DNA of 64,000 bases, taken from the NCBI GenBank assembly GCA_026413225.1, contig CM048557.1:64098987-64162986 (forward strand), in the 5' to 3' direction. A model generated the notes under the pieces. The model saw only the letters and a list, made by a program, of their open reading frames with translations, did no database searches and was not told the origin of the DNA. This document shows, one piece after another, positions 52,701 through 64,000 of this stretch (positions are counted from its first letter, which is position 1; each line of letters opens with the position of its first letter). A program made the translations under genes and the position numbers. The stretch is from Otis tarda. Taxonomy: Eukaryota > Chordata > Aves > Otidiformes > Otididae.

Positions 52701-54289
52701 TAACAAATGACAAACAAAATAAAATCATCCTTACTGAGGGTGTGTTTAGTCATACAGAAAATTGACCTTGTATCACACAGTGGGACAAGAAGGCATATAT
52801 TGATTGTGAATGCTCAAATGGTAGAAGCATTCCGAAAGGACTTGACTGGGCCATGAGAAATAAATTATATTAATTTTGTGTTATATTATTTTATGTTAAT
52901 CAGCCTCCTCATGCAAAGCAGGTGGGCAATATTCTCACAAACCCTTTAATCCATTGTCTGTAGAGCAGATAAGTGTGTTTCTTCATTATTTTCTGCTTGG
53001 AGATGTAAGCTTGCTTGGCTGACAGTCTGAGACTATTGGTGTGCACCAACTCTGTGTCTGGCTGTCCGCCATGAATACATCAATTAGCCTTAATTAAAAG
53101 CCCTATAAAAAGTATTTTGTATTAGCTTGTGCTCAGCCCGCCCCACTCCCAGTGCCATGACTGTATGTTATCTGGTTCAGAGCAGGTTCAGTTCAGACCG
53201 AGCAATGGCAGAGTATATTTCTACCTGCCTGCAAAGGATATATAGACACACCATATATCTATAAATACCTACCCATTTGGAATGGGGACTCAGATCTGGC
53301 CTGCTTGAGACAGGCGTTTTGGACATGTGGGATAAATCCTGGTCCGGAGGTGCCGGTCTCTCATCATTTACTGTAGAGTAATGACTTTAGATTAAACACT
53401 TGATATGTAGACTGCTAGAGGGGAAATGAAGTTAATTCAACCCATAACTCAAGCTCCCAGCCTGATCTGTCTGTATAAAAAGGGACCTGTTACCATCTTT
53501 CCAGCACAGAAGCAGTTTCATACAGGTGTAACTGTCAGTACAGGGAACATTGAAACGTCTCAGCGTGCAGCCAGAAACAAAGTGTTCAGCTCCTGAACTT
53601 CTAATGAGAGCTCCATAAAGACAGTCAGCTGCTCAGTTCTTGGCCTGTGGTAATCAGATTTTTTACTTTTTATCCCAATGTCATGGCAGGATAGTCCCGG
53701 AATCAAGATATATAGCTGTTGAGATGCTCTTCATCACTATGTGCAACACCAAGGCACAGAGGGGAATCACCAGTCACTTTTTGGACAGTGAAAGATTTAT
53801 GCCTATTGGGATCTTTGGCTGCTCTGGGATGTTGAGGATGTTAGGAGTTTTATCGCTGAGCTGTGCCAGGCAGTGGAAAGAGGCCAAGACTTAGAAATGT
53901 CCCACAAAGGGAAAAATTGTAGTCAAGAGCTTCCAAGATGGGCAGAGAGTGACCCACCATCAGGCAGCTCTGTGCTGTGCGATAGGAGAGGGGAGAGGGA
54001 GACTAAAGGACATGAAGAATGGTGTCCAGAAATTGTGACAATATTCCCCTGAAGTCAATACTTACTAGTGGCTGTTTTGTTTCTTCATAATTTATTTGGA
54101 AGTTGGCAGACTCCTCTTTCCTTCAGGCGGCACTTGAGGATGAGGCTGGCAGCCCTTTCTGGGCTGGGAAGGGCCATTTGAGGATGCTCAGATATAGATG
54201 GCTTCAGGAGAGTCAAAGGTCTTACAGCTTGCCAAAGATCTGTCAGAAGGGGGCATAGAGTATCCAAACTGTGTAGCACTCTACATTTG

Positions 54290-54379
54290 AAGCTGGCCCT
54301 GCTTTGAGCAGGGCAGTTGGACCAAATGGTTTCCAGAAGGTCCTTTCCAAAGCTATTTTATCATTTGGTCATTCTGTAG
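54290..54379 (+). repeat. Short, old CR1 3' remnant
   Basis: The words GAAGCTGGCCCTGCTTTGAG, CAGGGCAGTTGGACCAAATG, AGAAGGTCCTTTCCAA and the ending GGTCATTCTGTAG follow the order of a CR1 3' end in sense orientation. It is considerably more diverged than the other copies, so it is presumably an older insertion. The 5' edge is uncertain. Confidence 0.75.
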
Positions 54380-56999
54380 ATTTTAATAGCACAAATAGGG
54401 AAGAGGTAAAATTTGAAGGTTCTTAGTTATGTTCCGCTGTTTTCTGCTTTTCAATTTAGATACCATACTGAGGAATGAGGTGCCAATTTTCAAGATAACA
54501 AATATTTCTAAGAGCTAATACTCATCAAGCAGACATCAGAGAAATTTGACGTATTCTAAAACTATGGCATATAAATAAATTAAAGCCCTTCACTGGGTAT
54601 CAGCTAACATCCACACTTGATGCCAAACACTGAGAACAATGTCTTGGTGACCATGCAGTTTCTGGAAGCGGGGGGATGCACCAGCAACACCCACTCCCTC
54701 TTCCAGCCTCTTCCCCAGCCCATTTAAAGGCGATTACAGTATCTGAAAATGCCATCCAAAAATCCAATAGCATTTGAGCTGATGTTCAATCCATGGGGCT
54801 TCTGCACATCCCTAGAGCTTGCCCCAGCCCCCGTCCCAAGCTTATTCCCTGCTTTTCTAGGCCCATTCCAAGGTTTGCACCTGACCCTATTAGGTTTAAC
54901 TGAAAAGCTATTTCTCCAGACCCTATAACCTCTTCCATATCCCTCACAGCGTTACTCAAAAAATCATTTCCAATCTGTGGCTTAGCAGGAAGTCTCCGAA
55001 TAAATCAGGAATAACAGGGCAAACCTTATGCCATCTCAGTGCATTATTTATTAAACAAACCGTTTTGTGACCATTTCCTCTGGTTTTCTCCTCCGGTTAC
55101 ACCTTAGGTGAACTTCACCACCATGCAGTGCTAGTAAAAGCCCTCTTCATTTCCTTGGGCGAACCATAGGGCTCTGCTCAACACTTCCACGGGTGCTATG
55201 CCAGGACACGCAGGCACTTTCCTGTCCTGGGCTTGATTTCAGATTAATTTCCTGAGTTGTTACACCTTTTTTCTCTGTCACCACTTTTGTTTTGCCTGGA
55301 AAAAAAAAAAAACAAAGCATTTTTGTGCTGATGTCCACCTCCTCCAGCTGGTGGGGCAGGAGAGGACAAGCAGTGCAGGAGCGGTGCGGTACGCTGCGCT
55401 TTCTGGCTGATCGGTGGGAATCCAGTTGCAGTCAGGGCTGCTGTCACAACCGTTAGTCGGAGGTCACAGTTCATTTTGTAAATTGGGTGTCTTACCTGAG
55501 CTCTCACGGAAAAAGTTGGTTTTTTTCTTCTAAGGCAAAACAAAATTTGTGTTCTGCTTCTAATTAGTCCTCTGTTGTCCCTGCAGGATTAATTACTGCC
55601 TTCTGCACTTGTATTATCAAATGCTGTTTGGCAACCGTTTTTTGTTTTGTTTTGGGGTTTTTTTAGGTATAATTAGGAGTCTTGGCATTACAAATAAGCT
55701 CAGTCAGGTGGTACTTGAAAACTGCAGAGCTGAAATGTCACCTAAACTAGTAGTTTAAACCTGGCTTTCGAATACCAACAACCACGTTGCACTTACTGCA
55801 TGTTCGGAACTCATAGCTTTGGGGCCATCGGTGCCTCAGCATGACCGTCCTTCTTCCTGAATGATTTCTGATAACAGAAGGGTTTTGTTCTTCAGGGTCC
55901 TCCCGCAATGTGGCTCTTCAACAAGGACTAAGTGTGCAAGGATGTGATGGCACCTCCCAGCTCTTCCTACTGCCCCTTGATGGTCTGTAGATTCCCAGCT
56001 ACATTTTTTTTTAACTTAAAGGAAGGGCCAAATGCCACCAACTGCATAATTCTATCAAGTGAATAAATTCAATTTATTGAGTGGGAGAGGCAGTAGCTAG
56101 CAATAAGGCAGGATTTGAGTTTTAAAAAATCTGCCTTGTGGGAATTGGGCAGGCTACCAGAAAGACAATAAAGGATTTATCTGGCAGTGCATGCCAAAGG
56201 AATGCCAAACATGCAAGCAGAGAATTTATTGATACCAGTGAAAAAGCTCATTAGCATTAAAGTGCAAAGCAACTCTATAAAGGTACCTTTCAGCTGTCCC
56301 AGTGAAATCCCTGCACTCAGACAAGGGGAACTAAGGCTTGTGTCTGTGGAGTGCAGAACTGGCTAATCGGCTTTCCCAGAAAACTTGCACGCAAAACACG
56401 TTTCCCCAGCTGTAACGGTTAGCACTGTTTTACTGTCATGGGCAAGTTCCACAACTGCCCTCCGTGTATTTCCCCAGCCCATAGTTTCACAGCGAGTCGA
56501 AGGTGCTCCTAAAGCTGGTACTGCAGTATTTTTCATAGGACAGCTTTGTTCTTCTCCTTGCTTGTCACTGCCTGGCAATTATTTGCCAATTTAAGAAAGC
56601 TGTGGCCCTGTAAGGGACATGGGAGCCCACAATAAACCTGCAGCTTGCAGGGGTGCAGTGGAGATAAAGGTTCAATGTATTTTTAAGGAAAACATCCCAG
56701 TAATAAAAATAACACTTGCTAACTGTCTAAAGCTCCAATGCCTTATTGCCGCGGTTTATGTAACAAAATCCCGTTAGTACTGCAGACGGTTGTCACATGA
56801 GTTAGGACATGATACGCTTCCTAAGCTTTACACACCAGTGTAGGGTTGTTCTGCGTCTGGCACCTGGCTGGGGCTTTTACGTGGAGGTGTGGCTGCGTAT
56901 CATGTGCTAACTTCTGCGTGTTTTGAAAGCTGTGTAATATGAAGCAGAATATTTTCCACAATGTAGAGCAGTGTTTCCCGTCCTTCCTTGTTTGTTTAG

Positions 57000-57086
57000 C
57001 TCTTTCCTCTTTCATTCTTCCTTTCTCTTTCTTTCTTTTTCTTTCACTTTTCCTACCTTCCTTGACTTCTTTTTTTCTTGCCTAGA
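57000..57086. repeat. Polypyrimidine (CTTT-rich) tract, ~85 bp
   Basis: The plus strand is nearly all C and T from the end of GTTTAG through CTCTTTCCTCTTTCATTCTT, CTTTCTTTCTTTTTCTTTCA and on to TTTTTTTCTTGCC. It is an imperfect (CTTT)n-like microsatellite. Purine-pyrimidine segregation of this length can adopt triplex structures. Confidence 0.85.
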
Positions 57087-60000
57087 TTATTAGGCTAGCA
57101 ACTTTTAGAAATGGGAAGATTGATGAAGTAACGTTGCATCAGCAGCTTTAATGAGATAATGATCTGTTTTGCTATTTGTGTTCAGAAGAAATGATATGCT
57201 AATAGGAATTGTAGTTAGGGCTGATTGGTTAATGTCCTGCTTAAATACCAGCCAGTGACCAAGGGGTTCAGTAAAGTCTCTCAGCAGAGCCAAAATGTGT
57301 TCTTCATTTTGAAGGTAAATACTTTCAGACTTCAAGCATCCTGTGTAAATGTTCTTATTAAGGTCAGAGGAAAGCTTCCCATTAATTTCTATACTCTAAC
57401 CCAGTTCTCACAGAGGGACCAGGACAGTGAGTCCCAGCGTGGGCTGACTCTTCTCAAAACCGAGAGCAGCGGGTAACTAGAATTCTGATTTCAAGCCCTT
57501 GTCTAACGCAAACCGGTCCAAGATTTCATGCCCTACAAAACTCTGCATGCTGAATGCAGGCAGAAATGTAGAGGGGGTATTTGAAGATTGGGATAGCAAA
57601 GTAAATTACAAAAAAAAAAAATATCAGCTGAACTGATCAGGGAAAGGGCACTTTTTCATTAATATATATTTGAATCCAAATGACTTATTCTCAGTGTCTG
57701 AACTGTCAGTAATTTCCATCCAAAGTAACTGCTCAAAATTCATGACTGTCTAGAATATCCTTGTACAAGTCAGATGTGTACATAAGCTGTGCAAACTCTC
57801 TGGGGAGAAGCGCAGTTAAAAATAAAGTTATTATTGCTACCACGAGACGATGGTGGAGAGACGATGACAAAGACAGGAGGTTGTGCACCAGGTGCTGTGA
57901 GACTCTGAATTTTGCCCTGCCATCCCTGTATCCAAGCACTGCCGAGTCAGACATGGGCTGACAGGCGCAGCTTTTGAGTCCTGTTCGTGTTTCCTCATGT
58001 CCGACCACACCTGGAGTGGAGCAGAGCATCATGAGGGGCAGGAGCAGATTGTGTAGGACTTCATGAAGTGTAGCTCCTACATCAGACCAGGCTTCGAAGT
58101 GTGAGGTCCTGGCTCTGTGAGGGCCATGGGAGTTTTGGCATGGGTTTTAGGATACCTCCCCCATCCCTTTGAAATGCTTGTGGCTTCCCACTCACGTTTA
58201 GGCAACTAGTCATCCTAGGATCTTAAAGAAAGAACAATTTGAGGAATATAGGAGGAAAGGGGGATGAGGGGCGGGCATGCTCTTGCATGTGTCTCTGTTC
58301 AACCCCAAATCCCCAGTGGTGTCTGGTGAAGTTGCCTCCTAATAGCATGCTCACAGTATTCTCACAACTGGTGGCAAGTGGAAATTTTTCTAAATGAATC
58401 GTCATCATCACAGAGGACCTCATTACAGTCAAAACATTATACTATTTTTCTAGCTTTTTTTTCCCCAGGCTTCCCCTCCTCACCCCAAATGACAACTGAA
58501 AACTAAACTGAGCCAGGAGCTGCTGCACAAGCCTGCACGGTGAAAGGCTGAATCTGAAAAAAAACACCCCAGCCTGCCCTCACCAGGTACCCACACAGTC
58601 TGTGCTGAGCATCTGTCCTAGGCATCACCTACTTTTCTTTCTTTTTCTCTGCTGAAATGCAGCTGCATGGCCAATATGCTTTTTTTTTTTAATTATTATT
58701 TTCCCTGGGAGCAGACAACCTTGTATCGCCAGCCCTGTGCTCACTGACCCCTGCTCTGCACCCCTGAGCTCCTCCCAGGGACAAGCCTGCGACGCTAATC
58801 CCTGGTCTGTAGGAATCATTCCGATACCATTAGCCGGACTTTCTTTCAAGCAAAGCATAATGGGCTCTAAAGCCTTTTTTACCCTGAGGTCCTTAGTTTT
58901 GATTTCAAATTTCAAGGTGTCCCATCAGTTGAAAAAGCACCAGCTGGTATAATCGTGTTTGTGCAACCCTCATGGAGAAGTTGGGCAAAACAACAGGTTT
59001 TAAAAGCTCATTTTGGAAAAACTGATCCACAGACTAACTGCAGCTTTTGAATGTATGCGGTTCACAGACACTGGACTGCGGGGAGGAAAAATATTTTGGG
59101 AAAACTCTTTTTTGCAAGGGAGAAATTGGGGAAAAGGTTTATTGCTCGGATAATGTTTCTTTTGTTACTACTTGCTGCTCTTTGTACACTAGCCGATGCA
59201 AATGACATTCATGTTACTGATGATATTTTTGAACAGCCCAGCTATCTTTTTTTGCTGTTGTTAATATACTGAGGATTTGGGGGGATTTTAAATGCCTCTG
59301 CCTTTCAGGATTATTTCTACAAAAGCAATTGAGAACTGTATTTTGACAGCAGGAAGCTTATAAAAACCTAGAGAAAAAAAAAATAAAGCATTTGAAACTG
59401 AATAGCTGTAACAGGAATGCACCTCCGCTACCATATCTGAAATCTGCAACGCGATCATTAATTACATCAAGGAAGGACCATCTTTCTACTGAAAATCACA
59501 CATCAGTTCACGCAGAGTGGAGGCTCCCTTGGCCACTCGTGTGACGGCCCAGGAGGAGTACGTGGGAGCGCTTTGGTTGAACGTGACTACGCTGTCGCTT
59601 TTGGACGTGTCCATGTGTGGTCGACTGAAACTGGGTGATCTGTAGCAGGTCTCTTGTTGCACTTTTCTGTTTGCTAAAATTCAACAACAAGGAAAATGTG
59701 GGTCACTTTAAAAGCATTGGCAGACAACTGTTTCTAACCCAAAGGATTATGGGTTTTAGCACAATGAACTGTACTTCTTCAGGGAGGATCAACGTTGATT
59801 TTTTTTTTTTTTTCCACACGTCTTTATTTACATGTGGCTATATTTTCATTGATACAGAATAAAAAGTGCATTTTATTGACTTTTTGTGGTCGTATTGTTA
59901 CTTCTCTTGTGCTCTGGCACCATAAAACTGATAGCTCTTGTTTTCCTGGCCAAAGCAGAACACAATTTGTTGAGATTAATGCACAAAACATAATCTTATT

Positions 60001-63000
60001 TTGAGGAGGCTTGGGGTTGGGAGAGACACATAAATCTATTGTTAGAATAGAGCTTGTATGTAGAACAATAGGAACAATGCTTGGCCTTTCCCCTCACTAG
60101 CCTGAAGACAATAGGAAATAAATCAAGCTGAGCTGGGGGCAGGTATCTCATCCATAAAACTTTTGTTGCATTTAATTCCCTTCCCCAAGCAAATCAGGGT
60201 GAAGAGAGAATACCTCAGTGGATAGTAAGTATTTGCTTATAACCTTTTGCTGATAAAATATTCCATTTTATTTGGTGTACACGCATAACTTCGCTTCAAA
60301 ACAATTCCATGCATTCATTACATTCCAAATGAAAAATAAGGGGTGGGGTAGAGGCAGAACCGTCTCACTTGGAAATAGCAAGTTACAATAATTTCTGAGA
60401 CATTTCCTCTCCTTGCTTCTTGCGTCATTAGCTTTGGCACAAGTGGCATTCCCCAAAGAATCACCTGTGCCAAGGTGCCAGTGGCTTTTCTGACACAAAT
60501 ATACACAGCATTGTTGACAAATTCTGGAAACCACGGCTGCTCCGACACTCCTTCAGCTTGGAAACTGGAGCAAGTGGAAATTGGTGGAGTTTTTTCTATT
60601 GCCTTACAAGTAGCTTTGGCTCAGATCCTACCGGCTTCATCCTGGCCAGTGATGGTACCAGGGTGTGCAAGGGATAATTACAGCTGTGACAGTCAGAGCG
60701 GACTCGTTCACTTTGAGGGTAAAGCATTCAAATCTAGCTGTCCACAGGTAGGTGTTCCACCTGTAGGGACACATTCTCTGGGGAGAAAATGCTTCCTAGT
60801 TATGGTGAAAAATACCCATCACTGACCTTTTCTTTTTTTTGACTTGCTGAGTGCTTATTCTCAGCATCTTCAATTGTGGTGAGGAGACCCCAGGCTCAGC
60901 ACGGAGTGGGGAACAGCTTAAAGCCTTCATGGCAGGCACTGGTAGAACAGACTATAATTTCCATTGCTGAAAACCCAGTGGCAGAGACCGCTCCTGCTGC
61001 TTGTCTTTTGTAATTGGGGTTGGCTTTCACCAGATAGAAAGCTGGCAGCATTGGCACAGCAGCTTTTTCCAAGTGGATGCTTGGGACCACATCAAGGCTG
61101 TGCAGCCCAGCCCTGGGAGCCAGGGTGGAGAGTGAGCTGCCAGGAATGGTGGAGGGAGACTGAAGGGTGAAGCAAGAGTGGATTTATTTGCAGGAGATAA
61201 TTTGTTACTGGCTGACAGCACTGGTTTGTGCAGCTGTGCCTGGGCAAGCTGGCAGCTTCCATCATTATCCACGAGACTGGTCCTCACCAGCATCCCAAAC
61301 TCCTTCCACCGCCCCTCCCCCAGACAGGGTTCGGATGTACCCCTGCAAGTGGCAAGGATGTCAGCCGAAATGTGGGATCAATCCTGAAGATTGCCAAGGC
61401 CCTGGGGGAGAAAAAGAACCCATTTCTCTTCACAGATTGCTTTACCTGTGCATATTACTTCTGTCCAAACAAGCCCTGAAAGCCAGGTTAACAAGTTAAT
61501 ATATATGCATATCTCATTCCCTTTACGAGAGCACCATCCAGCACACTGGGCTGAAGATTTATTCTCCAGGGCTGATGCTCCCACTGATTTAGGATCCAGC
61601 TATAAACAAAGTGTACAAGCTAACACAGGCCAGGAGCACAGGGCAGAGACAGAGGCTTGGGTCAGGCCAGCTCCTTCCTCACATCAGTGCACCCTTTACA
61701 GGCAATTTCTTACAACAGGTTTGTTTGTTTTTTTTTTTTTTTCTACTTGTCTGCAGTGATGTTATTTCGTAGAGAACGAGGCTAAAATGATCAGCTTACA
61801 CCTCTGACTGGGTGAAGTAATGAAGATAAAGTGAGCAAGTTCTTTAATGATGGAAAGTCTTCGGTGGTTAACTTTGCTGCATAGAAGTAAAACATCTGCT
61901 CACTTCAGAGCACAAATGGAGCCAGGCATTGAAAGCTACCTGAATTTTTAAAATGAAACTCAGAAAATTGATAAAGAGAGATATGCCACTGATGTCAGCT
62001 ATTTTGGGGGACACCTTGACCACCTCCCTCTCCTGGCCAACGATTTCCATCTAGCCTGGTCTGCCTGAATATAGTTTCTTGCTCACATAGTTACACCTAA
62101 GAAAGCTCATTACCTTCAGGCATGAGCACGGTGGTCCTGCAAGCCTGAGGGTGGAGTGTTTGAAGCATTTGGGCAGCATGGGGCAGATATTTGAAAAGCT
62201 ATGCTGAGATCACACGCAGCAATACGTCTCTGCAAACACCTTTGTGGCAGCACTGCTCAGTGCTTTTGGCTGCCAGTAACAACAGCTGCTCAGCAGTCAC
62301 TGCCATAACTTTTTGGAGATGCTCTTCTGCCCTTGGTTAGGCAGAAAGACAGAAAAGAACAGGTCCTGAGTGCTTAGCTCAGATGTGGGAAGTGGAGGTT
62401 TGCCTTGCAAGCCACTGGTCAATGGCTTCTCCTGTTCGTAACCACTTCTCTTGAAAGGCTGCCAAACAAATAAATACAAATATATTGTGTTTTTATAGAA
62501 TTAAATATAAACAAATTGTGCTGTGTAAAGAAACGGTAGAGAGTAGAAAAGTACTCACCTTAACTTCTTTGCCATCAAAAATGGACATGCGGACCCTCAA
62601 GCTCTCCTGACGTTCACCGAGAAAGAGACAATGTCTGAACAATTACTTTCCTATTCTACTCCTGATGAGCTATGCTCATCTCATGTAAAATTTAGGCAAC
62701 TAATCGAGGATGCCAAAGCAGAACCTGTTCCTGCTAAAGATCTGTCATCACAGGCAAGACATAGGGCACTTCCAGCTCAGTGAAACCTTTTGGGTGAGTT
62801 TATCTGTCCCCATTATCCGGATCGGGGCAGGGGGTAAGGTGACAACACCCTTATGTCATTAGTGTCTTGAGCTGCTGGTTATAAATTCCCATTGTGCTGT
62901 ACAAACACAGGCACGGAAACATTGCCACCTGTATTTTCGCAAATACATGTCCTGCAAGTGAAATGCAGTATTTAGAGTAGTCGCACAAGTCTCCAAGAGC

Positions 63001-64000
63001 AACGTGTACAGTGCATCTTGCTGAAGAGCCCATTTGCAAAAGACTTGAAGATATTTGTTTTTAGCAGAGCTGCCAGAAGCTTTCTGTGAACTTGTTATGA
63101 AGGGCTGGCTAAATGATTATTATAAAGCAGATTATGAAGGGAAAAGTTTGGTTCATTGGTTGCACCTATTATTCCTCTGCGTAAGGAGAACACGTGGTTC
63201 CAGAGGACTGAAGGAAGCGTCTGTCAAGAAAGGATGTATGGATATTTTATTGCTGAAAAAGAAGCCACAAATGGAGCTACGCTGTGAAGAAAGGTGTGCT
63301 TCTGCCCAGGCGTTTTGTAAGGAGTTATATCTGCAGAGGAAAGCCAGTGAGCTGGGCTTTCCTTGCCAATGACAAGTCTCTCTGCTTGAAAGTGCCCAAT
63401 AACTCAAACAGCAAGAAAGCACAAATCTGTGTGACAGCTCCCGTCTCCACGAGCTCCCCGTCTCAGTTCTGCCAGCCTCTGCACCCATTACTGCCTGTTT
63501 TCTCTTCGTTTCGCCCTGTGCCTGCAAGTCATTTGCTCCTGCCCAGCTCTTGCAGACTTTCCTACCTCCCACCACCGTCAGCAGTGCCTGTCGCTCCCAC
63601 GGCAGCTAAGCAAGAGAGACAGAGAAATGAGGCACTCATTTGCTCCTTATTCAGGGTGCAATTTTAAAGCTAGCCTGTGATTCTGCATGGGAGAGACAGA
63701 TATTTAAAGAAATCTCACATCTGAGTTTTCTCTACAAATCTGGTTGCACCCCTTCTGATTTTCAGAGATGCTGAAACAAGGATGGGAGTACCTGACATCG
63801 GAAGAGGCAGGTTGCTGCTTCTGGAAGGTTTGTCTCTGGTTTTCAGGATGGAATAGCAATCTGAAAGCTTGAGTGAGACACCATTTAGGGCAGTCCAACC
63901 ATTTCTGGTAATGAAATTCATCACCAACCCCACACTGAAGTGATGCATGTGGTCAGGTCAGAACAAAAGTTGGCCATGTTTAGCCCAGTGCTGTGCTAGC

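Larger units (their letters stand above)
47711..64000. other. Downstream flank of KCNH5, no gene recognised
   Basis: This 16.3 kb may include a long alternative KCNH5 3' UTR (further AATAAA hexamers at 51101, 51745 and 51897) and then intergenic DNA. I see one CR1 remnant (54290-54379), a pyrimidine-rich tract (57000-57086), a small tandem duplication (49750-49789) and scattered poly(A)/poly(T) runs (for example near 52061, 55299, 57609, 58679, 59800 and 61728). The open frames are all short (mostly under 120 codons), match no family I know and show no exon structure. From memory, the region 3' of KCNH5 in mammals is also gene-poor, which fits. Confidence 0.7.

Noticed and set aside
59051-59272. 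Small frame with a signal-peptide-like hydrophobic stretch (MFLLLLLAALCTLADA)
   Set aside because: The possible secreted product would be under 40 residues and end in another hydrophobic run. There is no promoter, splice structure or known homologue, so chance in AT-rich DNA is the simpler explanation. Conservation data could reopen it.
61167-61499. 110-codon frame with several cysteines near the end of the window
   Set aside because: I checked whether it could be a cysteine-rich secreted gene. The cysteine spacing fits no family I know, and overlapping frames of similar length exist in the same region.

Overview
This is vertebrate, almost certainly avian, nuclear DNA. It is mostly intron and flank, with one recognisable gene on the plus strand. 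Three exons together encode the last ~465 residues of KCNH5 (EAG2, Kv10.2), an ether-a-go-go voltage-gated potassium channel. The reading frame and splice phases join cleanly across all three exons and end at a normal stop codon. The bird assignment rests on several CR1 (chicken repeat 1) LINE fragments with the characteristic tail built from ATTCTATGA-like units, on the absence of any SINE or L1 that I could recognise, and on one GC-rich element resembling an endogenous-retrovirus LTR/leader that I associate with modern birds. The species cannot be fixed from the sequence.

Layout: 1-7667 is the 3' part of a KCNH5 intron whose upstream exon lies outside the window. It carries a CR1 fragment (2695-3039) and a strong hairpin about 80 bp before the splice acceptor. 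Exon A (7668-7920) encodes the end of the C-linker and the first half of the cyclic-nucleotide-binding homology domain (cNBHD). The next intron (7921-19378, 11.5 kb) holds the ERV-like element (about 14690-15240) and a nested pair of CR1 copies (17096-17820). Exon B (19379-19575) completes the cNBHD. The following 26.9 kb intron (19576-46457) holds further CR1 fragments, simple repeats, two small palindromic structures and an Oct/Sox/homeodomain-like motif cluster. Exon C (46458-47405) encodes the calmodulin-binding segment, the long disordered C-terminal region and the terminal tetramerising coiled coil. A short 3' UTR follows, with a TA/TG-rich tract and a consensus AATAAA at 47686. From about 47.7 kb to the end I see no further gene, only downstream flank with one CR1 remnant and simple repeats.

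I found no bacterial, plasmid, phage or CRISPR-like system and no intact mobile element. Nothing here supports a new multi-gene biological system. The items worth a second look are the nested CR1 insertion with an apparent 5-bp target duplication, the ERV-like segment, two sizeable intronic hairpins, a possible conserved enhancer near 20.2-20.4 kb, and the UTR dinucleotide tract. Protein comparisons are from memory of the KCNH family, not from a search.
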